DNA of 64,000 nucleotides from Bombella dulcis (GTDB lineage: Bacteria; Pseudomonadota; Alphaproteobacteria; Acetobacterales; Acetobacteraceae), in contig NZ_JANIDV010000004.1 in the NCBI RefSeq assembly GCF_026385505.1, positions 62,001-126,000 on the forward strand. The letters are read 5' to 3'. The notes beneath the pieces were generated by a model. It searched no databases and had not been told where the DNA came from. It was given only the letters and a program-made list of their open reading frames with translations. Shown piece by piece: positions 57,513-64,000 of this stretch (within the stretch, counting starts at the first letter, position 1; every line of letters begins with the position of its first letter). The translations under genes were made by a program, and so were the position numbers.

Positions 57513-57890
57513 TCAGCGTGTCGCTTTCTTCTTACCTGCAATGGCAACAGCCTTACCCTTGCGGGTACGGGCGTTGGTATGCGTACGCTGACCACGAACC
57601 GGCAGACCACGGCGATGACGCAGGCCACGATAGCAGCCAAGGTCCATCAGACGCTTGATGTTCATCGCCGTCTCACGACGGAGATCACCCTCCACACGAT
57701 AATCACTGTCGATCAGGTCACGGATCTTCGTCACCTCATCGTCAGACAGTTCATTCACGCGCTTGGCATTGTCGATACCGAGCTTCTCACAGATAGCCTG
57801 TGCGCTCGACGGACCAATGCCATAAACATAGCGCAGACCGATGACCACCCGTTTGTTGGTCGGAATGTTTACGCCGGCAATACGTGCCAC
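57513..57890 (-). CDS. rpsM: 30S ribosomal protein S13, GTG start
   Basis: A 125-residue protein. The start is GTG at 57890 ([21 protein letters not shown]), because homologues begin MARIAGV and a GGGAG lies seven bases upstream; an ATG nine codons further upstream (57917) gives a non-homologous extension. Core motifs are [18 protein letters not shown] and the basic [25 protein letters not shown] tail region. S13 contacts the 50S subunit and the P-site tRNA. First gene of the alpha operon portion. Confidence 0.95.
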   Translation of the reverse strand: MARIAGVNIPTNKRVVIGLRYVYGIGPSSAQAICEKLGIDNAKRVNELSDDEVTKIRDLIDSDYRVEGDLRRETAMNIKRLMDLGCYRGLRHRRGLPVRGQRTHTNARTRKGKAVAIAGKKKATR

Positions 57891-58029
57891 GCCAATTCTC
57901 CCATCCACACGGTTCACAACCGTGTTTACAAAAATCTTTGTCTGACCGGACCATGGCCGCTCACCGGCGTCGGTCCCCAGAACGATTCCAGCCCTGTGAC
58001 CAAGACCATAACGTTCATCTCATGCTGGG

Positions 58030-58058
58030 CGAATATACTGCCCTGCCAGACAAGTCAA
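58030..58058 (-). promoter_or_regulatory. Candidate promoter for rpsM-rpsK-rpoA-rplQ
   Basis: On the minus strand TTGACT (58053-58058) is 17 bp from TATTCG (58030-58035), or 15 bp from TATATT (58032-58037). It lies in the 204-bp gap between adk and rpsM, after a perfect GATCAC/GTGATC hairpin. A separate promoter here would uncouple the alpha operon from the spc operon. Confidence 0.4.
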
Positions 58059-58094
58059 ACATTAACGATCACTTTTCCGTGATCAGCTCATTTC

Positions 58095-58673
58095 TCAGGA
58101 AGCTGCCTGATCCAGAATGGCATCAATCGCCTTCCCGACCAGCTCGACATCCTGCATTCCATCCACACGCTTCAGGCGACCATGCTGCTCATAATAGGGC
58201 AGAATAGGAGCCGTCTGCTTACGGTACACATCCAGACGTGAACGGACGACATCCGGCTGGTCATCAGCCCGACGGGAACCATCCTCATGCTGACGCTCGG
58301 AGAGACGCTTCACCAGTGCCTCTTCCTCAACCTCAAGAAGAATGACGGCATCAATCTTAAGATTCTGTTCCTTCAGCATGGAATCCAGAATCTCGGCCTG
58401 ACTCTCCGTACGGGGAAAACCGTCAAGGATGACCCCACCCGCACAGTCAGGCTGGGCAATCCGGTTCTCAATCATCTGGACGATGATCGGATCAGGGACG
58501 AAATGCCCCTTCTCCATCAATTCCTTCACCTGCAGGCCGATCGGAGACTGGGCCTTCACCTCGGCACGCAGCATGTCCCCTGTAGAGATCTGCTTCATGC
58601 CCCGGCTGGCTTCCAGTCGCTTGGCCTGCGTCCCTTTGCCCGCACCCGGCGGGCCAAGAAGAATGATATTCAA
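58095..58673 (-). CDS. adk: Adenylate kinase
   Basis: A 192-residue enzyme that interconverts ATP + AMP and 2 ADP. The P-loop GPPGAGKGT is at residues 7-15, the AMP-binding region includes STGDMLRAEV and DGFPRT near 84-89, and RRADD lies in the lid. The lid is the short, zinc-free type (ERQHEDGSRRADDQ), hence the length below the 214 residues of E. coli Adk. It overlaps the secY stop by 4 bp, the usual secY-adk pair. Confidence 0.96.
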   Translation of the reverse strand: MNIILLGPPGAGKGTQAKRLEASRGMKQISTGDMLRAEVKAQSPIGLQVKELMEKGHFVPDPIIVQMIENRIAQPDCAGGVILDGFPRTESQAEILDSMLKEQNLKIDAVILLEVEEEALVKRLSERQHEDGSRRADDQPDVVRSRLDVYRKQTAPILPYYEQHGRLKRVDGMQDVELVGKAIDAILDQAAS

Positions 58674-60046
58674 CGTAAATTCCTTCTTTCCCTGCCAGTC
58701 CGGCTGCGTGTCCCCTTGCGGCCCCGCTGCTTGCGGATCAGACCCTGATACTGATGCGCCACCAGATGGGACTGCACCTGTGTAACGGTATCAATCGTCA
58801 CCGAAACAATGATGATCAGGCTGGTACCACCAAAATAGAACGGCACATTGTACTTGTTGATCAGGAACTGCGGCAGCAGACAGACCAGCACCATATAGGC
58901 AGCACCAATGGTCGTCAGCCGTGAGAGAATCTGATCAAAATAACGGGCTGTATTGGCACCCGGACGGATGCCCGGCACAAAACCGCCCTGTTTTCTCAGA
59001 TTCTCGGCCGTTTCCTCCGGATTGAAGGTCACCGCTGCATAGAAATAGGAGAAGAAAACGATCATGAAGGCGTAGAAGGCCATATAGAGCGGCTGCCCCT
59101 GAGAGAGCCACTGCCCGATACGCCCAAGCACCCCACCATTATTATGCATGAAACCGGACAGGGTTGCCGGTACCAGCAGCACGGATGACGCAAAGATCGG
59201 CGGAATGACGCCCGCCGTATTGACCTTCAGCGGCATATGCGTGGAATCACCGCCATAGATGCGGTTGCCCACCTGACGCTTGGGATACTGGATCACCACA
59301 CGCCGCTGCGCCTGCTCCATGAAAACAATGAAGGCGATGACCGCCAGTGCCAGCAGCAGGAAGACCACGACGAAAATCGGAGACAAGGCCCCGGTCCGTC
59401 CCAGTTCCAGCAGGCTGCCCAGAGCATGGGGCAGGTTGGCAACGATACCCGAGAAAATGATCAGCGAAATGCCATTGCCAATCCCTCGGGACGTGATCTG
59501 CTCACCCAGCCACATCAGGAACAGGGTTCCTGTCACCAGCATGACAACATAAGAGACGAGGAAGGTCGGCCCCGGTGAAATCACCGCACTCAGCCCTGCC
59601 TGCGTATGCAGACTGCTCAGCCCCATGGCAAAGCCATAGGCCTGCACAATGGCGATCAGAACCGTCAGATAGCGGGTGTACTGGTTGAGTTTCTTGCGTC
59701 CACTTTCCCCTTCTTTCTTCAGTGCCTCCATGGAAGGCAGAGCCGTTGAAAGAAGCTGGATGATGATGGATGCACTGATATAGGGCATGATGTTGAGGGC
59801 GAAAATCGTCATGCGCGCCAGCGCACCACCCGTGAACATGTCCAGCATGCCCAGGATGCCACCCTGATGCTCCCCGACAAGCTGCCCCAGCACGGACGCA
59901 TCAATACCTGGAACCGGGATGAATGTTCCCAGTCGATAAACAATCAACGCACCCAGTGTAAACCAGATCCGTTTCTTCAGCTCCGTCGCCTTCGCAAAGG
60001 CACCCATATTCAGGTTACCGGCCAGCTGTTCTGCGGCAGAAGCCAT
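58670..60046 (-). CDS. secY: Protein translocase subunit SecY
   Basis: A 458-residue, ten-span inner-membrane channel. Recognisable are KKRIWFTLGALIVYRLGTFIPVPGID at TM1, the plug region following it (GMLDMFTGGALARMTIFALNIMPYISASIIIQLL), and the cytoplasmic loop YPKRQVG near residue 255. The C-terminal loop is GIRPGANTARYFDQILSRLT near 360. It forms the Sec translocon with SecE and SecG. It is located between rplO and adk. Confidence 0.97.
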   Translation of the reverse strand: MASAAEQLAGNLNMGAFAKATELKKRIWFTLGALIVYRLGTFIPVPGIDASVLGQLVGEHQGGILGMLDMFTGGALARMTIFALNIMPYISASIIIQLLSTALPSMEALKKEGESGRKKLNQYTRYLTVLIAIVQAYGFAMGLSSLHTQAGLSAVISPGPTFLVSYVVMLVTGTLFLMWLGEQITSRGIGNGISLIIFSGIVANLPHALGSLLELGRTGALSPIFVVVFLLLALAVIAFIVFMEQAQRRVVIQYPKRQVGNRIYGGDSTHMPLKVNTAGVIPPIFASSVLLVPATLSGFMHNNGGVLGRIGQWLSQGQPLYMAFYAFMIVFFSYFYAAVTFNPEETAENLRKQGGFVPGIRPGANTARYFDQILSRLTTIGAAYMVLVCLLPQFLINKYNVPFYFGGTSLIIIVSVTIDTVTQVQSHLVAHQYQGLIRKQRGRKGTRSRTGRERRNLR

Positions 60047-60062
60047 CTCCCCGTCCTTTCAT

Positions 60063-60099
60063 GAAAACAGCGTCACCGCACACAGTACGGGACGCTGTT
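60063..60099 (-). other. Hairpin with T-run between rplO and secY
   Basis: AACAGCGTC (60066-60074) pairs perfectly with GACGCTGTT (60091-60099) around a 16-base loop. On the minus strand the stem ends in TTTT, 17 bp before the secY ATG. It looks like a weak internal terminator or attenuator that could lower expression of secY-adk relative to the upstream ribosomal genes. Confidence 0.45.
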
Positions 60100-60140
60100 C
60101 ACTAGTTCACCGTCGTCCCAGCAGGCTGGGCAGGACAGGC

Positions 60141-60629
60141 TCAGGCCTCAGCCTGAGCTTCCTTCTTCACAGCAAGAACTTTCACAGAGCCACCGGCCTT
60201 CTCAACCGCAGCCACAGCCGCAGCGGAAGCACCAGCAACCTCAAAGTTCACGCCCTGAGACAGTTCACCTTTTGCCAGAAGCCGGACGCCGGCAACCTTG
60301 CGGCTACCAATCAGACCAGCCGTGCGCAGTGCTTCCTCAGTCACAGGGGCGGAAGCGGAAAGCTTGCCAGTTTCCAGAGCCTTGCTCACTGCACCGATAT
60401 TGACCGCCGCATATTCCTTACGGAAGATGTTGACGAAGCCACGCTTCGGCATACGACGGTAGATCGGGAGCTGACCACCCTCAAAGCCATTGATGGACAC
60501 ACCGGAACGGGCCTTCTGACCCTTGTGACCTTTCCCGGAAGTCTTGCCCTTACCGGAACCGATACCACGTCCGAGACGCTTCTTGCGATAGCGAGCCCCG
60601 GCGTTATCACGCAATTCATTCAGGTTCAT
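60141..60629 (-). CDS. rplO: 50S ribosomal protein L15
   Basis: A 162-residue protein with the L15 pattern [20 protein letters not shown], the Gly-rich [21 protein letters not shown], and [17 protein letters not shown]. The C-terminal part ([19 protein letters not shown]) is typical. It lies one base after rpmD and is followed by the 94-bp gap with a hairpin before secY. Confidence 0.97.
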   Translation of the reverse strand: MNLNELRDNAGARYRKKRLGRGIGSGKGKTSGKGHKGQKARSGVSINGFEGGQLPIYRRMPKRGFVNIFRKEYAAVNIGAVSKALETGKLSASAPVTEEALRTAGLIGSRKVAGVRLLAKGELSQGVNFEVAGASAAAVAAVEKAGGSVKVLAVKKEAQAEA

Positions 60630-60630
60630 A

Positions 60631-60822
60631 TCAACCCTCCACCTTCACCAGGTGGGACACCTTGCGGATCATGCCACGGACAGAAGAGGTATCCTCCAGC
60701 TCACGGCTGGAACCGATGCCACGCAGGCCCAGCCCCTTCACCGTCTCCGCCTGACCCGGTTTGGAGCCGATCACTGAAGCGATCTGCGTCACCCGGATTG
60801 TCTTGCCTTTTGTCTCAGACAT
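60631..60822 (-). CDS. rpmD: 50S ribosomal protein L30
   Basis: A 63-residue protein ([25 protein letters not shown], then [22 protein letters not shown]). ATG 60822 is set by homology; the frame is open to 60930 inside rpsE, which is spurious. It overlaps the rpsE stop by 8 bp. Confidence 0.95.
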   Translation of the reverse strand: MSETKGKTIRVTQIASVIGSKPGQAETVKGLGLRGIGSSRELEDTSSVRGMIRKVSHLVKVEG

Positions 60823-61384
60823 TGGCAGCCTCCGTTTCTGACTGCTCACGACGTCCGAACAGCTCGAATGTCTTCTTGCCACGGCGTGCCGCCACCTGAC
60901 GCGGGCTGCTTGCACGCTCGAGAGCGTCAAAAGCGGCCTTGATCATGTTATGCGGGTTCCGGGTTCCCAGGCTCTTGGCAACAACGTCGCTCACGCCCAG
61001 GCTCTCGAAGACCGCACGGATCGGACCACCAGCGATGATCCCCGTACCGGCCTCAGCCGCACGCACGACAACTTCACCAGCACCGAAGCGGCCCACTGCA
61101 TCATGATGCAGGGTACGGCCCTCTTTCATCGGTACACGGATCATGTTGCGGCGGGCACGCTCGGTTGCTTTACGGATGGCCTCAGGCACCTCACGTGCCT
61201 TGCCGGCACCGTAACCGACGCGGCCCTTCTGGTCGCCAACGACGACCAGAGCAGCGAAGGCAAAACGCCGACCACCCTTAACAACCTTGGCGACACGGTT
61301 GATGGTTACCAGCTTGTCAACCAGCTCATCACCCTGCTCGCGCTCACGACCACCACGGCCGCCTTCTCTTGGCTCACGTGCCAT
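60815..61384 (-). CDS. rpsE: 30S ribosomal protein S5
   Basis: A 189-residue protein. The N-terminus is an Arg/Gly/Glu-rich extension ([18 protein letters not shown]). The double-stranded RNA-binding domain follows ([27 protein letters not shown]) and the C-terminal domain ends near residue 170 ([18 protein letters not shown]). S5 helps decoding accuracy and mRNA unwinding. It is 12 bp after rplR. Confidence 0.97.
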   Translation of the reverse strand: MAREPREGGRGGREREQGDELVDKLVTINRVAKVVKGGRRFAFAALVVVGDQKGRVGYGAGKAREVPEAIRKATERARRNMIRVPMKEGRTLHHDAVGRFGAGEVVVRAAEAGTGIIAGGPIRAVFESLGVSDVVAKSLGTRNPHNMIKAAFDALERASSPRQVAARRGKKTFELFGRREQSETEAANV

Positions 61385-61396
61385 GTGTGATCCTCC

Positions 61397-61759
61397 TTAG
61401 AAAGACAGCCCGCCCTCACGGGCAGCCTCTGCCAGGGCTTTCACCCGGCCATGATAGAGATAGGAGCCACGGTCGAATACGACTTCCTTGACCCCAGCCT
61501 TTACAGCGCGCTCGGCAACCAGCTTACCGATGACGGTAGCTGCTGCGATGTCCGCACCCGTCTTGCCGGCTTCACGGACAGCCTTCTCAAGCGTAGAGGC
61601 GCTGGCCAGCGTAACCCCACGGGCATCGTCGATGACCTGGACGTGGATATTCTTGCTGGAACGGAAGACCGACAAACGCGGCCGGCCGCCGCTCTTGCGA
61701 CGAAGCTGGAAACGCAGCCGCTTGCGGCGGCGTTCCTGCAATCCTTGCAGCGATGCCAT
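61397..61759 (-). CDS. rplR: 50S ribosomal protein L18
   Basis: A 120-residue 5S rRNA-binding protein ([21 protein letters not shown] at residues 14-34, then [17 protein letters not shown] and [25 protein letters not shown]). Its ATG overlaps the rplF TAA by one base (TAATG), so the two are translationally coupled. Confidence 0.97.
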   Translation of the reverse strand: MASLQGLQERRRKRLRFQLRRKSGGRPRLSVFRSSKNIHVQVIDDARGVTLASASTLEKAVREAGKTGADIAAATVIGKLVAERAVKAGVKEVVFDRGSYLYHGRVKALAEAAREGGLSF

Positions 61760-62295
61760 TACTTCTTCTTACCTTCTTTCTGACGCAGAACTTCGGTCTC
61801 ATAACGGACACCCTTGCCCTTGTAAGGCTCAGGCTTGCGGAAGCTGCGGATATCCAGAGCCACCTGACCAACGCGCTGCTTGTCGTTACCTTCAACCAGA
61901 ATGGCTGTCGGACGCGGTGTCGTGATCTTCACATCGGACGGGATCGGATAAATCACATCATGAGAGAAGCCAAGGTTCATGACCAGGTTGCCCCCCTGAA
62001 CAGCAGCACGGAAACCCGTACCCTGAATTTCAAGGCCCTTCTGGAAGCCCTCGGAAACACCCTTGATCATGTTGGCGAACACCGCACGGGATGTCCCCCA
62101 CATCGTCCAGCTCTTGTTGGTACGGCCACCCAGCGGGGACACGGTAACCTTGCCATCGGCAATCTTCACATCAACATGAGAAGATACCGGCACGCTCAGT
62201 TCACCGCGTTTACCCTTGACGCAGAACATACCGTCTTTAACAGCTGCTTCCACGCCTGCGGGGAGGTCAATAGGATACTTACCTACGCGAGACAT
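61759..62295 (-). CDS. rplF: 50S ribosomal protein L6
   Basis: A 178-residue protein with two L6 domains. [19 protein letters not shown] opens the first, and the C-terminal signature [24 protein letters not shown] lies at 152-178. It binds near the factor-binding centre of the 50S subunit. It lies 9 bp after rpsH. Confidence 0.97.
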   Translation of the reverse strand: MSRVGKYPIDLPAGVEAAVKDGMFCVKGKRGELSVPVSSHVDVKIADGKVTVSPLGGRTNKSWTMWGTSRAVFANMIKGVSEGFQKGLEIQGTGFRAAVQGGNLVMNLGFSHDVIYPIPSDVKITTPRPTAILVEGNDKQRVGQVALDIRSFRKPEPYKGKGVRYETEVLRQKEGKKK

Positions 62296-62304
62296 ATTCC
62301 CTCC

Positions 62305-62703
62305 TTAGAAGACGCGGCAGAGGACTTCGCCACCAACATTGGCAGCCCGGGCCTCGACGTCTGAAAGAACACCACGCGGCGTGGAGAGAATGGAAACACC
62401 CAGACCAGCATAGACGCGCGGCAGTTCCTTGATTTTGGAGTACACACGGCGACCCGGACGGGACACGCGATGAATCTCGCGGATCACGGGCTGGCCATCA
62501 GCATACTTCAGCTCGATGCGGAACTGGGAAATGCCCTTGCGGACTTCCTCGGTGGTGTAACCGCGGATATATCCTTCGCGCTTCAGTGCCTCAAGAACAC
62601 TGGCACGCAGCTTGGACGCCGGAGCAACGCAGGCAGCATGGCGGGCACGCTGAGCGTTACGGACCCGGGTGAGCATATCACCCAAAGGATCAGACATAGA
62701 CAT
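62305..62703 (-). CDS. rpsH: 30S ribosomal protein S8
   Basis: A 132-residue protein (MSMSDPLGDMLTRVRNAQRAR, VSRPGRRVYSKIKELPRVYAGLGVSILSTP, ending GGEVLCRVF). S8 binds 16S rRNA early and, in E. coli, represses the spc operon by binding the rplE start region. Met3 is an alternative start. Confidence 0.97.
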   Translation of the reverse strand: MSMSDPLGDMLTRVRNAQRARHAACVAPASKLRASVLEALKREGYIRGYTTEEVRKGISQFRIELKYADGQPVIREIHRVSRPGRRVYSKIKELPRVYAGLGVSILSTPRGVLSDVEARAANVGGEVLCRVF

Positions 62704-62716
62704 TCAGACTACCCTT

Positions 62717-63022
62717 TTACCAGCTGGACTTGACCATGCCGGGGATCTGCCCCGTGGAAGCAAGGTCACGCAGAGCAATACGGCACAGCTCAAACTTGCG
62801 GTAGTTCCCACGGGGACGACCAGTCAGTTTACAACGCAGACGTACACGGGTCTGGGACCCATTGCGTGGCAGCTTGGCCAGTTTAAGTGTCGCTTCAAAA
62901 CGCTCCTCCATGGAGAGAGAGCGGTTCTTGATAGTATTTTTGAGAGCGGTCCGCTTTTCAAGGTCACGCTGCGCCATGGCAGCACGACGATTATTACGGT
63001 TCACCGCAGAGACTTTCGCCAT
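62717..63022 (-). CDS. rpsN: 30S ribosomal protein S14, zinc-free type
   Basis: A 101-residue protein of the longer type without the CXXC zinc motif ([41 protein letters not shown], then [25 protein letters not shown]). It is 13 bp before rpsH. It is separated from rplE by an unusually long 131-bp gap. Confidence 0.97.
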   Translation of the reverse strand: MAKVSAVNRNNRRAAMAQRDLEKRTALKNTIKNRSLSMEERFEATLKLAKLPRNGSQTRVRLRCKLTGRPRGNYRKFELCRIALRDLASTGQIPGMVKSSW

Positions 63023-63092
63023 CTCGAATCTTCTCCCGGAACCTGTCAGGCCTATCCCGACGGTTTTCCAATCACCGGACTTGTAACGGAGA

Positions 63093-63116
63093 TTCCCCCC
63101 TCATGTGAAGGGGGAA
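63093..63116 (-). other. Hairpin in the rplE-rpsN gap
   Basis: TTCCCCC (63093-63099) pairs with GGGGGAA (63110-63116), a perfect 7-bp stem. It sits in a 131-bp spacer where most spc operons have only a few bases. There is no T-run after it on the minus strand. It could be a regulatory or processing site, or an S8 target displaced from its E. coli position. Confidence 0.4.
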
Positions 63117-63153
63117 AGCCCATTTTTCCGTGATTGATACGAAAAATTGTCGC

Positions 63154-63720
63154 TCAGGACACGAACGGCAGGTCAAATGCCTTCAGAAGAGCCTTGGCTT
63201 CTTCGTCAGTCTTTGCCGTCGTCACAAAGATGATGTCCATACCACGGATGGCATCAACCCTGTCATAATCAATTTCCGGGAACACGATCTGCTCTTTCAG
63301 GCCCATGGCAAAGTTGCCACGGCCATCAAAGCCCTTGTTCGCCGGAAGACCGCGGAAGTCACGGATACGCGGCATGGCAATCGTCACCAGACGATCAAGG
63401 AACTCGTACATACGAGCCTTGCGCAGCGTCACCTTACAACCGATCGGCAACCCTTCACGAATACGGAAACCCGCAACAGCCTTGCGTGCCACAGTCTTGA
63501 CAGGCTTCTGACCAGAGATCAGGGCCATTTCTTCAACAGCGGCATCCAGCTTTTTCTGGTCAGCAGCGGCTTCACCGACACCCATGTTCAAGACAATCTT
63601 CTCGAGCTTGGGAATCTGCATGTCACTCTTATACCCGAACTGCTCACGCAGCTTAGCGCGGAGCTTGTCCTGATATTCCTGCTGCAGACGGGGCAGAACG
63701 GCATTCTTGTTATCGCTCAT
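63154..63720 (-). CDS. rplE: 50S ribosomal protein L5
   Basis: A 188-residue 5S rRNA-binding protein ([40 protein letters not shown] in residues 13-53, [23 protein letters not shown] near 105, ending [18 protein letters not shown]). It forms the central protuberance with L18. Ten bases separate it from rplX. Confidence 0.97.
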   Translation of the reverse strand: MSDNKNAVLPRLQQEYQDKLRAKLREQFGYKSDMQIPKLEKIVLNMGVGEAAADQKKLDAAVEEMALISGQKPVKTVARKAVAGFRIREGLPIGCKVTLRKARMYEFLDRLVTIAMPRIRDFRGLPANKGFDGRGNFAMGLKEQIVFPEIDYDRVDAIRGMDIIFVTTAKTDEEAKALLKAFDLPFVS

Positions 63721-63730
63721 CGTTCGCTCC

Positions 63731-64000
63731 TCAGCCTTCGATCACTTCGCCGGTCACCTTGGCGACACGAACCTTGCGACCATCTTCCAGAACACGGAAA
63801 CCGACGCGGGTCGGCTTGCCACTCTTCGGGTCGATCAGCTTCAGATTGGACAGATGAACCGGCATCTCACGTTCGATGATGCCACCACCCTCGCCCATGC
63901 GGTTCGGCTTGCTGTGACGCTTGGCAACAGCCACGCCACGCACGATAGCCTTCTCCACCTTCGGCAGAACGGAAAGGACCTCCCCACGCACACCGCGGGA
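63731..64000 (-). CDS. rplX: 50S ribosomal protein L24, 5' end outside the window
   Basis: The visible part is 89 codons of L24: [32 protein letters not shown], then [25 protein letters not shown] to the stop. The first KOW-motif residues (expected MAARIKKGDxVVVLxGRD or similar, about 14-17 codons) lie beyond position 64000. L24 starts 50S assembly and lies near the tunnel exit. It continues the order rplX-rplE-rpsN of the spc operon. Confidence 0.95.
   Translation of the reverse strand, partial: SRGVRGEVLSVLPKVEKAIVRGVAVAKRHSKPNRMGEGGGIIEREMPVHLSNLKLIDPKSGKPTRVGFRVLEDGRKVRVAKVTGEVIEG

Overview
The window looks like chromosomal DNA of an acetic acid bacterium (Alphaproteobacteria, Acetobacteraceae), possibly one of the small-genome, insect- or flower-associated genera near Bombella, Saccharibacter or Gluconobacter. 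This rests on alphaproteobacterial gene orders (rnhB-ccrM, envC-ctpA-rppH, yqeY/carAB/greA), a CcrM-type methyltransferase, a sigma70 with a long non-conserved region, and G+C-rich codon use. The genus is inference. Nearly all of it is core genome. I saw no insertion sequence, prophage, CRISPR array, rRNA or tRNA.

Layout. 0.2-9.1 kb (+): cysQ, a Sua5-type tRNA t6A enzyme, then the envelope run lptF-lptG-lptD-surA-rsmA, without the pdxA often found before rsmA. 9.1-9.5 kb: an AT-rich island with a possible tiny transcription unit (palindrome, 22-residue double-glycine-like peptide, terminator). 9.5-16.5 kb (-): cfa, rpsF-rpsR-rplI, dnaG-rpoD; the middle third of rpoD has strikingly AT-rich codons. 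16.6-18.6 kb (+): two tandem DMT transporters. 18.6-25.8 kb: yqeY, then carA-carB-greA-ilvA; carA carries an in-frame N-terminal helix-turn-helix region and is preceded by two near-identical palindromes exactly 50 bp apart. 25.9-30.0 kb: msrB, envC-like, ctpA, rppH. 30.0-30.6 kb: an AT-rich orphan gene broken by two homopolymer frameshifts. 30.6-34.3 kb (-): DUF1285 protein, CCA-adding enzyme, MsbA-like exporter. 34.5-41.3 kb (+): MoxR / DUF58 / BatA-DUF4159 / vWA membrane operon. 41.4-45.4 kb: ankyrin protein, small membrane protein, ccrM, rnhB, GYF_2 protein, CsbD protein. 45.7-55.1 kb (+): a four-gene MdtABC-like RND efflux operon. 55.2-64.0 kb (-): the distal spc and alpha ribosomal operons from rplX (cut by the window edge) to rplQ, with secY, adk and rpoA.

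How it fits together. LptD/F/G and the MsbA-like exporter move lipopolysaccharide, SurA chaperones outer-membrane proteins, and the EnvC-like protein and CtpA work on the cell wall and periplasm. DnaG, RpoD, CcrM, RNase HII, GreA and the ribosomal block are the information-processing core. The most unusual feature is the carA control region: a putative DNA-binding domain fused to a metabolic enzyme, with a paired candidate operator just upstream, suggests direct autoregulation of carbamoyl-phosphate synthesis.
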